In this document: piece after piece, positions 1 through 8,452 of the stretch
How positions within the stretch are numbered: the stretch's first letter is position 1
Layout: each line of letters starts with the position of its first letter
Source: Flammeovirgaceae bacterium UBA5585
Lineage (GTDB): Bacteria; Bacteroidota; Bacteroidia; Cytophagales; Cyclobacteriaceae
Direction of reading: 5' to 3'
Assembly (NCBI GenBank): GCA_002425185.1
Contig: DILT01000009.1
Location: 39,114 to 103,113 of the forward strand
DNA: 64,000 bases
Translations under genes and position numbers: made by a program
Notes under the pieces: model-generated
Told to the model about the DNA's origin: nothing
Databases searched by the model: none
The model's input: only the letters and a program-made list of their open reading frames with translations

Positions 1-40
1 CATTAAAAGTGTATTGCTCTACCAACTGAGCTACGGAATC
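1..40 (-). tRNA. tRNA-Lys (anticodon TTT), 5' part only
   Basis: Read on the minus strand from position 40, the sequence gives acceptor 5' arm GATTCCG, D-arm with GCTCAGTTGGTAGAGC, and an anticodon arm whose loop is CTTTTAA, so anticodon TTT (lysine). The window edge cuts the gene just after the anticodon stem begins its 3' side, so variable loop, T-arm and acceptor 3' side are outside. The assignment to lysine follows from the anticodon and is secure; completeness of the gene cannot be seen. Confidence 0.9.
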
Positions 41-92
41 GTTTCAACGTTCAAATTTGCCTGTTTTGCGGGCATTTCCGTTATTGAGGGCA

Positions 93-123
93 CAAAGGTA
101 ACAGAAGGTGAAAAATATGCAAA
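93..123 (-). promoter_or_regulatory. Bacteroidota-type promoter of tRNA-Lys
   Basis: On the minus strand a TTTG (from 123-120) is followed after 19 nt by TACCTTTG (100-93). This fits the known Bacteroidota sigma-A consensus TTTG-N19-21-TAnnTTTG very well. Transcription would start near 86, giving a leader of about 45 nt before the tRNA 5' end at 40. The element overlaps the first codons of the rightward gene at 117, so the two transcription units share this DNA. Confidence 0.65.
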
Positions 124-854
124 ACAGGCTTTTAAAAATTGTCCCCTATCTATGCCTGCTTTTCATTTTGTTCAACACTTCCCGCACAACAGGTCAGTCA
201 CTCACCTATCATCTTACCAAAGCCGATTCATTGTTTGCGCAAAAACGTTACACACAATCGCTTGACCTTTACCGCTCTATTTACAACCAGCAGCAGTACA
301 CACCTTCAATGTTTTTGAAGATGGCCTACATAGAAGAAGGTCTTGATCACCTGGCGCCTGCCCTTTATTACCTCAATTTATATTACCTGGCCTCACGTGA
401 TGAAAGAGTGATTCCGAAAATCAAAGAACTGGCGGATAAAAACCGGCTGGAAGGCTATGTGTTTTCTGATCGTGAGCGGTTTCTATCCGTCTACAGGGAG
501 TACGCTATACACCTGACTGTAGTACTGATGGGAACTGCAGTATTCTTACTTAGTCTGGTTTTATTTCTTCGAGCGCGAAAAAAAAAGGCCTATGGCGTAT
601 GGGCTGCCCTGCTGATTATACTGGCCGTTATGTTTATCCACATTAATCTTCCGGTTCAAGACAGAGCTGCCATTGTTTCTTCCGGAAACACATATTTAAT
701 GAGCGGACCCTCTGCCGGATCATCGGTTGTGCAAATTATTGGCGAAGGACATTGCGTTACTGTAATTGGCCAAAAAGATATATGGGTGCAAATCCGATGG
801 AAGAATAAAGATGCCTTTATTAAAAAGGACAGTCTCCTCTTCCTATCCCTTTAA
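117..854 (+). CDS. TPR / SH3-like domain membrane protein (BatE-like layout)
   Basis: The 245-residue product starts with a hydrophobic signal sequence (about residues 7-27 ending TTGQ), followed by a short tetratricopeptide-like stretch (KADSLFAQKRYTQSLDLYRSIY and a second helical repeat), two hydrophobic segments separated by RARKKKAYG, and a C-terminal segment with the pattern of a bacterial SH3 domain (SGPSAGSSVVQIIGEGHCVTVIG, then WVQIRWKN). This order resembles the C-terminal part of BatE proteins of aerotolerance operons, but no von Willebrand (BatA/B) genes are adjacent, so BatE is not claimed. ATG at 117 is preferred; a GTG at 108 is in frame. Its stop codon overlaps that of the convergent gene by 4 nt. 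Role unknown; probably envelope-associated. Confidence 0.75.
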   Translation: MQNRLLKIVPYLCLLFILFNTSRTTGQSLTYHLTKADSLFAQKRYTQSLDLYRSIYNQQQYTPSMFLKMAYIEEGLDHLAPALYYLNLYYLASRDERVIPKIKELADKNRLEGYVFSDRERFLSVYREYAIHLTVVLMGTAVFLLSLVLFLRARKKKAYGVWAALLIILAVMFIHINLPVQDRAAIVSSGNTYLMSGPSAGSSVVQIIGEGHCVTVIGQKDIWVQIRWKNKDAFIKKDSLLFLSL

Positions 855-3553
855 AACTTAACCGAAACAGATCCCTTGTACTTTCGGTGGGTATAGGTTA
901 GGTGATAATAATAAACGCCTGCGGCTACATCTTTCGGAAACCAGCGGAAGTCGCGGCTGGAGCTTTCATAAACCTGCGTTCCCCACCGGTCGTAAATGCG
1001 GATGTTCACAAAGCTTCCAAGGCAATTGTCCTTAGGAAGGATGCTTACGTAGGCCCCATTTTCCTGTTTGACCATAGCAAAGAATTCGTTGATTCCATTG
1101 CCATCGGGGGTAATCAGGTTTGGCGGGAGAAATTCTTCATAGCTTGCTTCTTCATCCTTAATACGAATGTTTACTTCACTACCAGCTTCCTTGCCATTAA
1201 AACATCTGTTATCCTGGACAGCGAACGTAAAGACATAGTCATTTTCAAAGATTCCATTCTGAAAAATGGAACAATCCGGGTTCCAGGAAAAAACTGATTC
1301 AACTTGAGTGGTTCCCTCCACGGCCGAAAATGAATATCCGGAAGGTGCTACGCTACCCGAGGCCCCGGTAAGTTCCAAACGTATACGATCTTGCGGGGCA
1401 ACATCGGCATCGAGGCCGGTAACTTTAAGTTGAATTTCTTCACCGCGAAATACCGTAACCAGTCCGCTGATCATGGGTTGATCCGGATTTAAGCTTTCAA
1501 TGGTAATCTGCGGGGCTACATTATCCGGTGGTTCAACATTCACTACCACCACCAATGTATCGGCTTTGTAGAAGCGGCATTTGTTGGCATTATCTATCAC
1601 CAGAAACATAAGTTCATAAACTGACTTCGTTTCAAGATTGATTTTATCGCAATTCAGGTACCATGAAAAGGGAGACGATACATTACCGTTACCCTGATCA
1701 CCGGTAAAGTTCATTCCATACTCAGCTATGTTAAAATCTTTGCCCGTAACATTGAGAATAAGAAAATCATTATCCGCATCTGTTCCCAAAACGTTAAACT
1801 CGAGTGATTCATAAATTTTTTTAGTTACCTCAATATATTTTTCCTGAACCTGTTGAAGGTTGGAACTAATAACCGGATCGGCATTACCCGGCAGTTTGAT
1901 GGTAAGATTAAAGGTGAGTGTATCCGGGCTCGCGATTAAACACTTATCGCGATCATCAACAATAACCTGGATTTTAAATTGTGTTTTCTGGGTGAAATCA
2001 AATACATCGCAGCGTGAATCCCATGTGAACAACCCGGTTAACTGACCCGGCTGTGACGGATCCAGGTCGAGGGTCATGCCCACGTTAGAAAGTAAGAATC
2101 CATCGACTAATACAAATACATCCAATTGATCCTGATCAGCATCTATGGCTTGGATAGGAATACTTAACAGTGGATCACCTTCATTAATAAGTATGCTCTG
2201 ATTGGCCGTAATAAACTGTGGCGGATTGTTCGGTGGAGGTTGCACAAAAACATTTACTACCAGGGTATCCGACAGCGGCAAACTACAGGCATCATCAAAG
2301 GCAATAATACCAACCTGATAATGTCCTCCGGGCACCAGGGGGCACTCCGGAAAGCAAATGGTAAAATCTGCAACGCTGCCGTTGATTAGTGTAGCTGTGC
2401 TTACGGCAGGTAGCAACTCATTCAGGTAACGGGTTGAGTTTTTAAAATTCAACGGTAACACCCGTATGTAAACTTTCTCCTGAAAACTGTCTTCGGCCTT
2501 TTGTGAATCAGCATCGGATACTCTGACTTCTACGCAACGATCGCTTTCAGCTGTTGTATTGGGAAAATTAACCGAAAGCGTTTGATTGGGTTGGCTGTAG
2601 GCAACGGCTCCTTTTTTCCTCCCTACTATCTGGGGTGGCTCCGCTACCGGGCAAGCATCCACCACAAGCATTTGAAAGTCGCGCCTTACTTCGCCAATTT
2701 TTACACCATCGCGAAATTCCTCGCACTTTACCGCAAATACATACAGGGCAATACCAGTTTGCGGTGGGGTTACGGTAAGGAATCCGTCATCACTGATCTT
2801 CAAATCGGGTGAACCTCCTGTTATCCGATCGAGACTATAGCCTGGACGCCACAGTACATCTGGATAGGGGCCTGGTCGAGGGAAACCTCCAGGCGGAAGC
2901 GCATCAGGTGTGTGAGTATTTAATGGGGTTACTATGGAGTATACCAATGAGTCCCCGTCATCATCCGTGCCTGCAAAATCAACATAGTATTTTTTGTTCG
3001 GACAAGCATAGTCATTTAAGGGAGGAAAGAGTCGTGGTGAAGAATTGATAAAGGGCTGACCATTCTTTACTACCGGTGGAAATTCAAGATAAAATGTTTG
3101 ACCTGCATTGCGATTGCTGAAGGCTGGATTCTCGCTGTAAATATTGGCGATCTGGTAATTTCTGCAGCACCGCTCCCAGGAGATGTAGTAACCCTCAGGA
3201 TCATTAAAAACATTATCCGCTAACGTAATGATATTGCTGTATACAATTTTTGATGTAACAATTTCTCCTTTTGAACATTCGGGTTGCGTGTAATTCACAT
3301 TGCTGATGCTGAACTGCGATAACCGGATACTGTTAAACATAATCGCATTATCGCGTTTACGGAAAATCCGGACATCGGCAAACGGATCTTTTGCTCCCTG
3401 CAAACCGTTTAATTCGTCAAAATATAAAATGAGGTTTAACCGATAGGTGTTGCCCGAAATATGAATCAACTCAAATTCACCCCCCACAATATGGGAGGCT
3501 TGTGCCGGAAGAACGGCCAAAAGAAGCAACAGGAATAGAATGGCAACTCTCAT
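851..3553 (-). CDS. Large secreted protein with T9SS type B (CHU_C) sorting domain
   Basis: The product is about 900 residues from the ATG at 3553, which gives a clean signal peptide (MRVAILFLLLLLAVLPAQAS); a TTG 39 nt upstream is also open but would put an odd extension before the signal. The mature start SHIVGGEFEL is typical of long Cytophagales surface proteins. The middle holds several repeated beta-sandwich units of 110-120 residues, each with phrases such as DADQDQLDVFV, DADNDFLIL and DADVAPQDRI, suggestive of cadherin-like folds. The last 90 residues (from PPNLITPDGNGINEFF through YDRWGTQVYES to AAGVYYYHLTY) are the gliding-motility-associated CHU_C domain, the export and anchoring signal of the type IX system. 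It should be exposed on or released from the cell surface. Binding partner unknown. Confidence 0.88.
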   Translation of the reverse strand: MRVAILFLLLLLAVLPAQASHIVGGEFELIHISGNTYRLNLILYFDELNGLQGAKDPFADVRIFRKRDNAIMFNSIRLSQFSISNVNYTQPECSKGEIVTSKIVYSNIITLADNVFNDPEGYYISWERCCRNYQIANIYSENPAFSNRNAGQTFYLEFPPVVKNGQPFINSSPRLFPPLNDYACPNKKYYVDFAGTDDDGDSLVYSIVTPLNTHTPDALPPGGFPRPGPYPDVLWRPGYSLDRITGGSPDLKISDDGFLTVTPPQTGIALYVFAVKCEEFRDGVKIGEVRRDFQMLVVDACPVAEPPQIVGRKKGAVAYSQPNQTLSVNFPNTTAESDRCVEVRVSDADSQKAEDSFQEKVYIRVLPLNFKNSTRYLNELLPAVSTATLINGSVADFTICFPECPLVPGGHYQVGIIAFDDACSLPLSDTLVVNVFVQPPPNNPPQFITANQSILINEGDPLLSIPIQAIDADQDQLDVFVLVDGFLLSNVGMTLDLDPSQPGQLTGLFTWDSRCDVFDFTQKTQFKIQVIVDDRDKCLIASPDTLTFNLTIKLPGNADPVISSNLQQVQEKYIEVTKKIYESLEFNVLGTDADNDFLILNVTGKDFNIAEYGMNFTGDQGNGNVSSPFSWYLNCDKINLETKSVYELMFLVIDNANKCRFYKADTLVVVVNVEPPDNVAPQITIESLNPDQPMISGLVTVFRGEEIQLKVTGLDADVAPQDRIRLELTGASGSVAPSGYSFSAVEGTTQVESVFSWNPDCSIFQNGIFENDYVFTFAVQDNRCFNGKEAGSEVNIRIKDEEASYEEFLPPNLITPDGNGINEFFAMVKQENGAYVSILPKDNCLGSFVNIRIYDRWGTQVYESSSRDFRWFPKDVAAGVYYYHLTYTHRKYKGSVSVKF

Positions 3554-3626
3554 AACAACAACACGATTCGAAATATAAGAAAACAGGCGCAACCATAAAA
3601 TACCTGTATTTGGCTAATTTGCCGCC

Positions 3627-5039
3627 ATGAAAAAGGGAGATGTTCTTGAGCGACTGTCAATAGAAAGCATGGCAGCAGAAGGTAAATGTGTAGCTCGGCT
3701 GGACGGCAAAGTGGTTTTTATTGATGGTGGTGCACCCGGAGATGTTGTTGATATTGAACTAACCAAAATTAAAAGCAGCTTTCTGGAGGGAAAGGTCAGA
3801 CAACTGATCACTCCTTCTGAAAATCGTGTTCAACCGGTGTGTTCACATTTCGGATTTTGTGGCGGTTGTAAATGGCAACACATCAATTACGAAACCCAGC
3901 TTTATTATAAGCAACAACAGGTCATCGACAATCTTGAGCGGATTGGTGGCCTCGCACTACCCGAAATAAAATCCATCATCGGTTCAACCAAAGTACAACA
4001 CTATCGCAATCGGTTAGATTTTAGCACCTCCGCCATGCGCTGGCTCACACGTGAAGAAATGAACGCAGGTATTCCGTTTGGTGAACCGGCACTGGGCTTT
4101 CATGTACCTAAAAGTTTCGATAAGGTTTTTGATGTAACTGAGTGTCATCTTCAGCCGGAACCCAGCAATGCCATTCGGTTGGCGATAAAAGAAATTTGTT
4201 TGCGCGAAAATATTTCCTTCTTCGATCTGCGCAAACAAACCGGATACCTGCGTACGGTAACCATACGTACTACCAGCACGGGTGAGGTAATGGTGATTGT
4301 TCAGGTGGCCTTCAATAAACCTGAATGGCTTGCATCAATTTTGGAGGAGTTAGGCAATCGCTTTACACAGATCACTTCGCTGCTGTATGCTATTAACACG
4401 AAACGAAATGATACTTTTCAGGATCAGGAGATTATCACCTGGAAAGGTAAACCATATATAACAGAGTCCATGATGAAACCCGATAAGAGCGGAGCGCTTC
4501 AATTCCGGATTGGGCCAAAATCATTCTATCAAACCAATTCCGATCAGGCCTTTGAATTGTATAAAGTAGCATGGCAACTGGCAGACTTAAAAGGCAGCGA
4601 ACTCGTGTATGACCTGTACACCGGTACCGGTACCATCGCCAATTTTGTCGCGGGGCAAGCAAAGAAAGTAATTGGGCTGGAATATGTAGAGGCTGCCATT
4701 GAAGATGCCAAGGTCAATTCCTCCATCAATGGAATTTCAAACACTGAGTTTTATGCCGGTGATATGAAGGATTTGCTTGATGATGCGTTTCTTCAACAGC
4801 ATGGCAAACCTGATGTAGTAATTACTGATCCGCCCCGGGCCGGCATGCACGAAGATGTTTGTAAGATGTTGCTGAAGGCAGAGCCGAAGCGTATTGTGTA
4901 TGTAAGTTGCAACCCGGCCACACAAGCCCGCGATTTAAAAATTCTTTCTGAAAAATATTCCATAGTAGCTGTTCAACCGGTGGATATGTTTCCGCATACC
5001 ATGCATGTGGAGAATGTGGTGAGCCTGACTATCAACTAA
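3627..5039 (+). CDS. rlmD: 23S rRNA (uracil-C5)-methyltransferase, RlmD/RumA family
   Basis: The 470-residue product would methylate C5 of a uridine in 23S rRNA (U1939 in E. coli) using S-adenosylmethionine. An N-terminal TRAM domain (about 1-60) is followed by a 4Fe-4S site with Cys72, Cys78 and Cys81 (spacing C-x5-C-x2-C) and probably Cys173. The methyltransferase domain shows DLYTGTGTIANF, ITDPPRAGM and the catalytic Cys428 in YVSCNPATQARD. Length fits the family. The paralogue RlmC/TrmA cannot be excluded, since Bacteroidota often carry more than one member. It is divergent from the preceding secreted-protein gene; a near-consensus promoter element (TAATTTG) lies about 10 nt before the ATG. 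Confidence 0.88.
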   Translation: MKKGDVLERLSIESMAAEGKCVARLDGKVVFIDGGAPGDVVDIELTKIKSSFLEGKVRQLITPSENRVQPVCSHFGFCGGCKWQHINYETQLYYKQQQVIDNLERIGGLALPEIKSIIGSTKVQHYRNRLDFSTSAMRWLTREEMNAGIPFGEPALGFHVPKSFDKVFDVTECHLQPEPSNAIRLAIKEICLRENISFFDLRKQTGYLRTVTIRTTSTGEVMVIVQVAFNKPEWLASILEELGNRFTQITSLLYAINTKRNDTFQDQEIITWKGKPYITESMMKPDKSGALQFRIGPKSFYQTNSDQAFELYKVAWQLADLKGSELVYDLYTGTGTIANFVAGQAKKVIGLEYVEAAIEDAKVNSSINGISNTEFYAGDMKDLLDDAFLQQHGKPDVVITDPPRAGMHEDVCKMLLKAEPKRIVYVSCNPATQARDLKILSEKYSIVAVQPVDMFPHTMHVENVVSLTIN

Positions 5040-5114
5040 TCTTCCAGCATACGCAGACCATGCTTTGGCCTATCTTTGGCCAGGCAGGGCACAGCGTGAG
5101 ACGCGTATGCGAGT

Positions 5115-5128
5115 CTGCCGGTAGGCAG
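5115..5128. repeat. Interspersed palindrome CTGCCGGTAGGCAG (copy 1)
   Basis: In the 170-bp gap between the convergent rlmD and tryptophanase genes lies CTGCCGGTAGGCAG, a 5-bp palindrome around GGTA. An identical 14-mer lies at 15718-15731 within a larger structured element. Two exact copies in noncoding DNA suggest a genome-wide repeat. No T-tract follows, so it is not an obvious intrinsic terminator. The rest of the gap holds nothing I can name. Confidence 0.55.
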
Positions 5129-5209
5129 GGGCCCGCGACCCGGAAGCAGAATCACATTTTCTCAATTGAGAAATCTCGATCATTAAGAAATTTTATTGAC
5201 TGCCTGTAA

Positions 5210-6601
5210 TCAGATTACAGGTTTCAGCTTACACGTAAAATGTCGGAGCAGCGGAGTTTCAAATACTATCTTATAACCTTTTACTTTTTCCTTTTCCCGG
5301 ATGAGCTCATCAAATAAAGCAATCACGTAATCAATATGACTTTGGGTATACACCCTGCGCGGTATGGCCAGTCGCACTAGATCCATGGCTGAAGGTATTA
5401 ACTTTCCCTTTTCATCATACTTACCAAACATCAGTGAGCCCACTTCCACGGCACGAATGCCACCCACTTTATACAGTTCACAAACCAATGCCTGACCAGG
5501 ATATTGATCTACCGGAATGTTCGGATAAAAAGTTCGTGCATCAATATAAACCGCATGTCCGCCAATAGGCTGCATCACCGGAATACCCTTCGCGATTAGC
5601 TTTTCACCTAAGTACGCTGTACTCCGGATACGATACGTCAGGTATCCATGCACAAAAACTTCTTTCAATCCCACAGCAATTGCTTCCATGTCACGACCCG
5701 ACAGACCACCATACGTGGTGAAGCCTTCGGTTATAATCAGCAGGTTGGAACATTGCTGCGCCAGTTTTTCATCGTTCATCGCCAGAAACCCACCCATATT
5801 TACAAGCGCGTCCTTTTTCGCGCTCATAATCGCAGCATCTGCCAGCCGAAACATTTCACGCGCAATATCAAAATCAGATTGATCGGCATATCCTTCTTCC
5901 CGATGGCGAATGAAATAGGCGTTCTCGGCAATGCGACAAGCATCCAGTACAAACAACACATTATGCTTCTTGCAGATTCTGCTCACTTCTTTTGCATTAG
6001 CCATACTTACGGGTTGCCCTCCACCGGAGTTATTAGTTACTGTTAAAATAACCGCACCAATTGCCGAAGCTCCGTACTGCTGAATGTTTTTCTCTAAAGC
6101 TTCCGTATCCATATTTCCCTTAAAAGGATGAATCAGAAACGGATCAAGTCCTTCTTTAATCGGAATATCAATTGCGGTAGCACCAGTAAACTCAATATTG
6201 GCCCGTGTGGTGTCGAAATGGGTATTGCTCAAAAACACTTTTCCCTTCCCACCTACAACACCATATAATATGCGTTCGGCAGCACGCCCCTGGTGGGTTG
6301 GTAAAATATGTGGATACCCGGTAAGTTCATTCACCACCCGATACAGATGCTCCCAGCTTTTAGCTCCTGCATACGATTCGTCCGCGTCCATCATGGCGGC
6401 CCACTGCGCACTGCTCATGGCTGATGTTCCGCTGTCGGTAAGAAAATCAAACGTTACCTGACTCGAATGGAGCAAAAATGGATTGTAATGGGCCTCCTGT
6501 AAATACTGCTCGCGTTCCTCCCGCGATGTCATGGGCAGTGGTTCTACAGATTTAATCTTAAAAGGCTCAATAATTACCGGGTTGTCAGATGCTGTAAACA
6601 T
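5210..6601 (-). CDS. tnaA: Tryptophanase (PLP-dependent beta-eliminating lyase)
   Basis: The 463-residue product should split L-tryptophan into indole, pyruvate and ammonia in the cytoplasm. The PLP lysine is Lys263 in MSAKKDALVNMGG. Three positions that separate tryptophanase from tyrosine phenol-lyase all read tryptophanase: Asp130 in NTHFDTT (Asp137 in E. coli), Val387 in RAVEVGS (Arg in tyrosine phenol-lyase), and His454 in LRHFTCKL (His463 in E. coli). Length is normal. It is divergent from a paralogue at 6721 that carries the opposite residues. No TnaC-like leader peptide with a Trp codon is found in the 119-nt upstream region, so E. coli-type attenuation is not supported. Confidence 0.9.
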   Translation of the reverse strand: MFTASDNPVIIEPFKIKSVEPLPMTSREEREQYLQEAHYNPFLLHSSQVTFDFLTDSGTSAMSSAQWAAMMDADESYAGAKSWEHLYRVVNELTGYPHILPTHQGRAAERILYGVVGGKGKVFLSNTHFDTTRANIEFTGATAIDIPIKEGLDPFLIHPFKGNMDTEALEKNIQQYGASAIGAVILTVTNNSGGGQPVSMANAKEVSRICKKHNVLFVLDACRIAENAYFIRHREEGYADQSDFDIAREMFRLADAAIMSAKKDALVNMGGFLAMNDEKLAQQCSNLLIITEGFTTYGGLSGRDMEAIAVGLKEVFVHGYLTYRIRSTAYLGEKLIAKGIPVMQPIGGHAVYIDARTFYPNIPVDQYPGQALVCELYKVGGIRAVEVGSLMFGKYDEKGKLIPSAMDLVRLAIPRRVYTQSHIDYVIALFDELIREKEKVKGYKIVFETPLLRHFTCKLKPVI

Positions 6602-6720
6602 GGGACCAAAAGTTTGATTTGAAGCAACAAGAAACTGACGAAGAACTTCCTAAACTATGACCTAAGTCAGTCATCACGTCAACTACACGTTCTAATTTTC
6701 AACTTCATAAATACAGCAAT
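6602..6720. promoter_or_regulatory. Divergent promoter region between tryptophanase and tyrosine phenol-lyase
   Basis: This 119-bp spacer must hold promoters for both lyase genes. It contains the dyad TGACCTAAGTCA at 6658-6669 (TGAC/GTCA around CTAA) near its middle, a plausible operator for a shared regulator. No clear TAnnTTTG element is seen for either direction. The dyad is short enough to arise by chance, so its role is inference. Confidence 0.4.
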
Positions 6721-8100
6721 ATGAAAACGCGAAAATCATGGGCTGAACCCTTCAAAATCAAAATGGTGGAGTTGATTAAAATGACCACTCCTAAAAAACG
6801 CTTACAAGCCATTAAAGAAGCCGGCTATAATACTTTCCTGTTAAAATCAGAAGATGTGTATATCGATCTGTTAACCGATTCCGGTACTTCTGTCATGAGC
6901 GACCGGCAGTGGGCAGGTATGATGCTCGGTGATGAAGCGTATGCCGGCAGCCGGAATTTTTATAACCTTGAAAAAGCTGTTCAGGATGTTTATGGTTACA
7001 AATACTTAGTACCAACGCATCAGGGACGCGGTGCCGAGCACATCATTTCGCAAATCCTGATCAAGAAGGGCGATATCCTTCCGGGCAATATGTACTTTAC
7101 TACCACACGCCTTCACCAGGAATTAGCCGGTGGCACTTTCGTAGATGTGATTGTGGATGAAGCCCACGATCCGCAAAGTGAATTTCCCTTCAAGGGCAAC
7201 ATCGACCTGCAGAAACTTGAAGACGTAATCAAAAAATATGGCGCTGAAAAAATCCCGTATGTATGCATGGCCACTACGGTAAACATGGCGGGTGGGCAGC
7301 CGATATCTATGGAAAATCTAAAAGCGCTTCGGAAGCTTACCAACAAGTATAACATCCGAATTATACACGATATGACGCGCGTAGCGGAAAACGCTTACTT
7401 CATTAAAGAGCGCGAAAAAGGATATGCCAACAGAAGTATTGCATCACTGGTAAAAGAAATTTGCTCGTATACCGATGGCGCCACCATGAGCGCCAAGAAA
7501 GATGCTTTGGTAAACATCGGTGGTTTCCTGGCACTCAATGAATGGGATTTATTTGAAGAAGCACGCAACATGGTGGTGATCTACGAAGGGTTGCATACAT
7601 ATGGTGGATTAGCCGGGCGGGATATGGAAGCGATGGCCATTGGCATTCGCGAGTCGGTTGATTATGACCATATGCATGCGCGCATCGGACAAGTACTCTA
7701 TCTTGGTGATAAGCTAATTGAAGCCAATGTACCGATTGTACATCCCATCGGCTCACACGGTGTATTCCTGGATGCCAGTGCCATCTTAAGTCATATCAAA
7801 CAAGATAACTATCCGGCTCAAACGCTGGCTGCCGAACTCTATATTAACTCTGGCGTGCGAAGCATGGAGCGTGGTATTGTATCGGCAGGACGTGATAAGA
7901 AAACCGGGAAAAACTATTATCCCAAGCTTGAGTTGGTTCGCCTTACCATTCCGCGAAGAGTATACACCCAGGCGCACATGGATGTTGTTGCCGAATCGGT
8001 GGTCGATGTTTATGAAAACAGAAAAAAGATAAAAGGGCTGAAAATGGTCTATGAACCTAAGTACCTGCGCTTCTTTCAGGCACGGTTTGAACCCTGCTAA
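6721..8100 (+). CDS. tpl: Tyrosine phenol-lyase (beta-tyrosinase)
   Basis: The 459-residue product belongs to the same PLP family as its divergent neighbour but should split L-tyrosine to phenol, pyruvate and ammonia. The PLP lysine is Lys260 in MSAKKDALVNIGG. Diagnostic residues match Citrobacter tyrosine phenol-lyase: Thr127 in MYFTTTR (Thr124), Arg384 in VRSMERG (Arg381, substrate carboxylate), and Phe451 in LRFFQARF (Phe448). The N-terminal text NTFLL and YIDLLTDSGTSVMSDRQWAGMM is close to the Citrobacter enzyme. The reaction is reversible, so it could also form tyrosine when phenol is present. Database annotation may label it tryptophanase by family alone; the residues argue otherwise. 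Confidence 0.87.
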   Translation: MKTRKSWAEPFKIKMVELIKMTTPKKRLQAIKEAGYNTFLLKSEDVYIDLLTDSGTSVMSDRQWAGMMLGDEAYAGSRNFYNLEKAVQDVYGYKYLVPTHQGRGAEHIISQILIKKGDILPGNMYFTTTRLHQELAGGTFVDVIVDEAHDPQSEFPFKGNIDLQKLEDVIKKYGAEKIPYVCMATTVNMAGGQPISMENLKALRKLTNKYNIRIIHDMTRVAENAYFIKEREKGYANRSIASLVKEICSYTDGATMSAKKDALVNIGGFLALNEWDLFEEARNMVVIYEGLHTYGGLAGRDMEAMAIGIRESVDYDHMHARIGQVLYLGDKLIEANVPIVHPIGSHGVFLDASAILSHIKQDNYPAQTLAAELYINSGVRSMERGIVSAGRDKKTGKNYYPKLELVRLTIPRRVYTQAHMDVVAESVVDVYENRKKIKGLKMVYEPKYLRFFQARFEPC

Positions 8101-8239
8101 TTCAGTCTCCTCAATCGTTTGTGAAAGACCATTCACTTGATGAATTACTACCTAACATTCGTTTTTGTAAAATTTTTTATCGTCATTCTCTTGAAACGTA
8201 AAATATTATTCCTCACTATTGCATCAAGTCAATAGAAAA

Positions 8240-8353
8240 ATGAAGTTAAAAGCACAAACTATACCAGGCATAAGCAACCCCATCGGTGGGCTTACGGGTA
8301 TACTTGTGCTAGTCATTATCGTCATTATTAACCGGGCATCGGGGCGATGGTGA
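8240..8353 (+). CDS. Branched-chain amino acid leader peptide (ilv attenuator)
   Basis: This 37-codon ORF starts ATG AAG TTA and ends in GILVLVIIVIINRASGRW then TGA. Codons 21-30 (8300-8329) are Ile-Leu-Val-Leu-Val-Ile-Ile-Val-Ile-Ile: ten branched-chain codons in a row, directly upstream of ilvE and of a strong intrinsic terminator. That is the hallmark of a leader peptide, analogous in role to E. coli ilvL though not similar in sequence. Translation would sense charged tRNA-Ile, tRNA-Leu and tRNA-Val. The stop codon falls just 3' of the antiterminator segment, which is where a terminating ribosome would mask it. No Shine-Dalgarno is present; AATAGAAAAATG is A-rich, usual for the phylum. Confidence 0.9.
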   Translation: MKLKAQTIPGISNPIGGLTGILVLVIIVIINRASGRW

Positions 8354-8416
8354 TTTGACTATACAGATAGAACCAAACATGAACCGCCTCGATGAAAATC
8401 GGGGCGGTTTTGTTTT
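8337..8416 (+). terminator. ilv attenuator: antiterminator segment and intrinsic terminator
   Basis: A 12-bp stem pairs 8382-8393 (AACCGCCTCGAT) with 8398-8409 (ATCGGGGCGGTT) around a GAAA loop, followed by TTTTGTTTT: an intrinsic terminator 37 nt before the ilvE start. The segment CATCGGGGCG at 8337-8346, inside the last leader codons, nearly copies the terminator 3' arm and can pair with CGCCTCGATG at 8385-8394 with one G-U pair. The two pairings exclude each other. A ribosome stalled at the Ile/Leu/Val run leaves 8337-8346 free (antiterminator, ilv transcribed); one reaching the stop at 8351-8353 covers it, so the terminator forms. The rest of 8101-8239 holds no recognisable gene and no exact TAnnTTTG promoter. 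Confidence 0.9.
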
Positions 8417-8432
8417 GAATAGATGGATACAA

Positions 8433-8445
8433 ACTAACAGTTGTT
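8433..8445 (+). other. 5'UTR motif ACTAACAGTTGTT, shared with leuC
   Basis: The 13-mer ACTAACAGTTGTT lies 7 nt before the ilvE ATG and recurs exactly at 20888-20900, just before the leuC ATG. Counted from the end of the CGGGGC in each terminator 3' arm, the distance to the motif is 27 nt in both places. Its core AACAGTTGTT is nearly palindromic. It may act in translation initiation or be bound by a protein or small RNA; function is not known. Confidence 0.6.
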
Positions 8446-8452
8446 TAACATT

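Noticed and set aside
14..265. 83-codon ORF overlapping the first gene
   Set aside because: Runs from the tRNA region through another frame of the TPR/SH3 gene, with no recognisable domain; a shadow frame.
902..3048. Several plus-strand ORFs of 60-130 codons inside the T9SS type B gene
   Set aside because: All antisense to a clearly coding frame and without domains.
6602..6720. TnaC-like leader upstream of tryptophanase
   Set aside because: Mini-ORFs on the minus strand there (MKLKIRTCS and MTDL) contain no Trp codon and no TnaC-like sequence.
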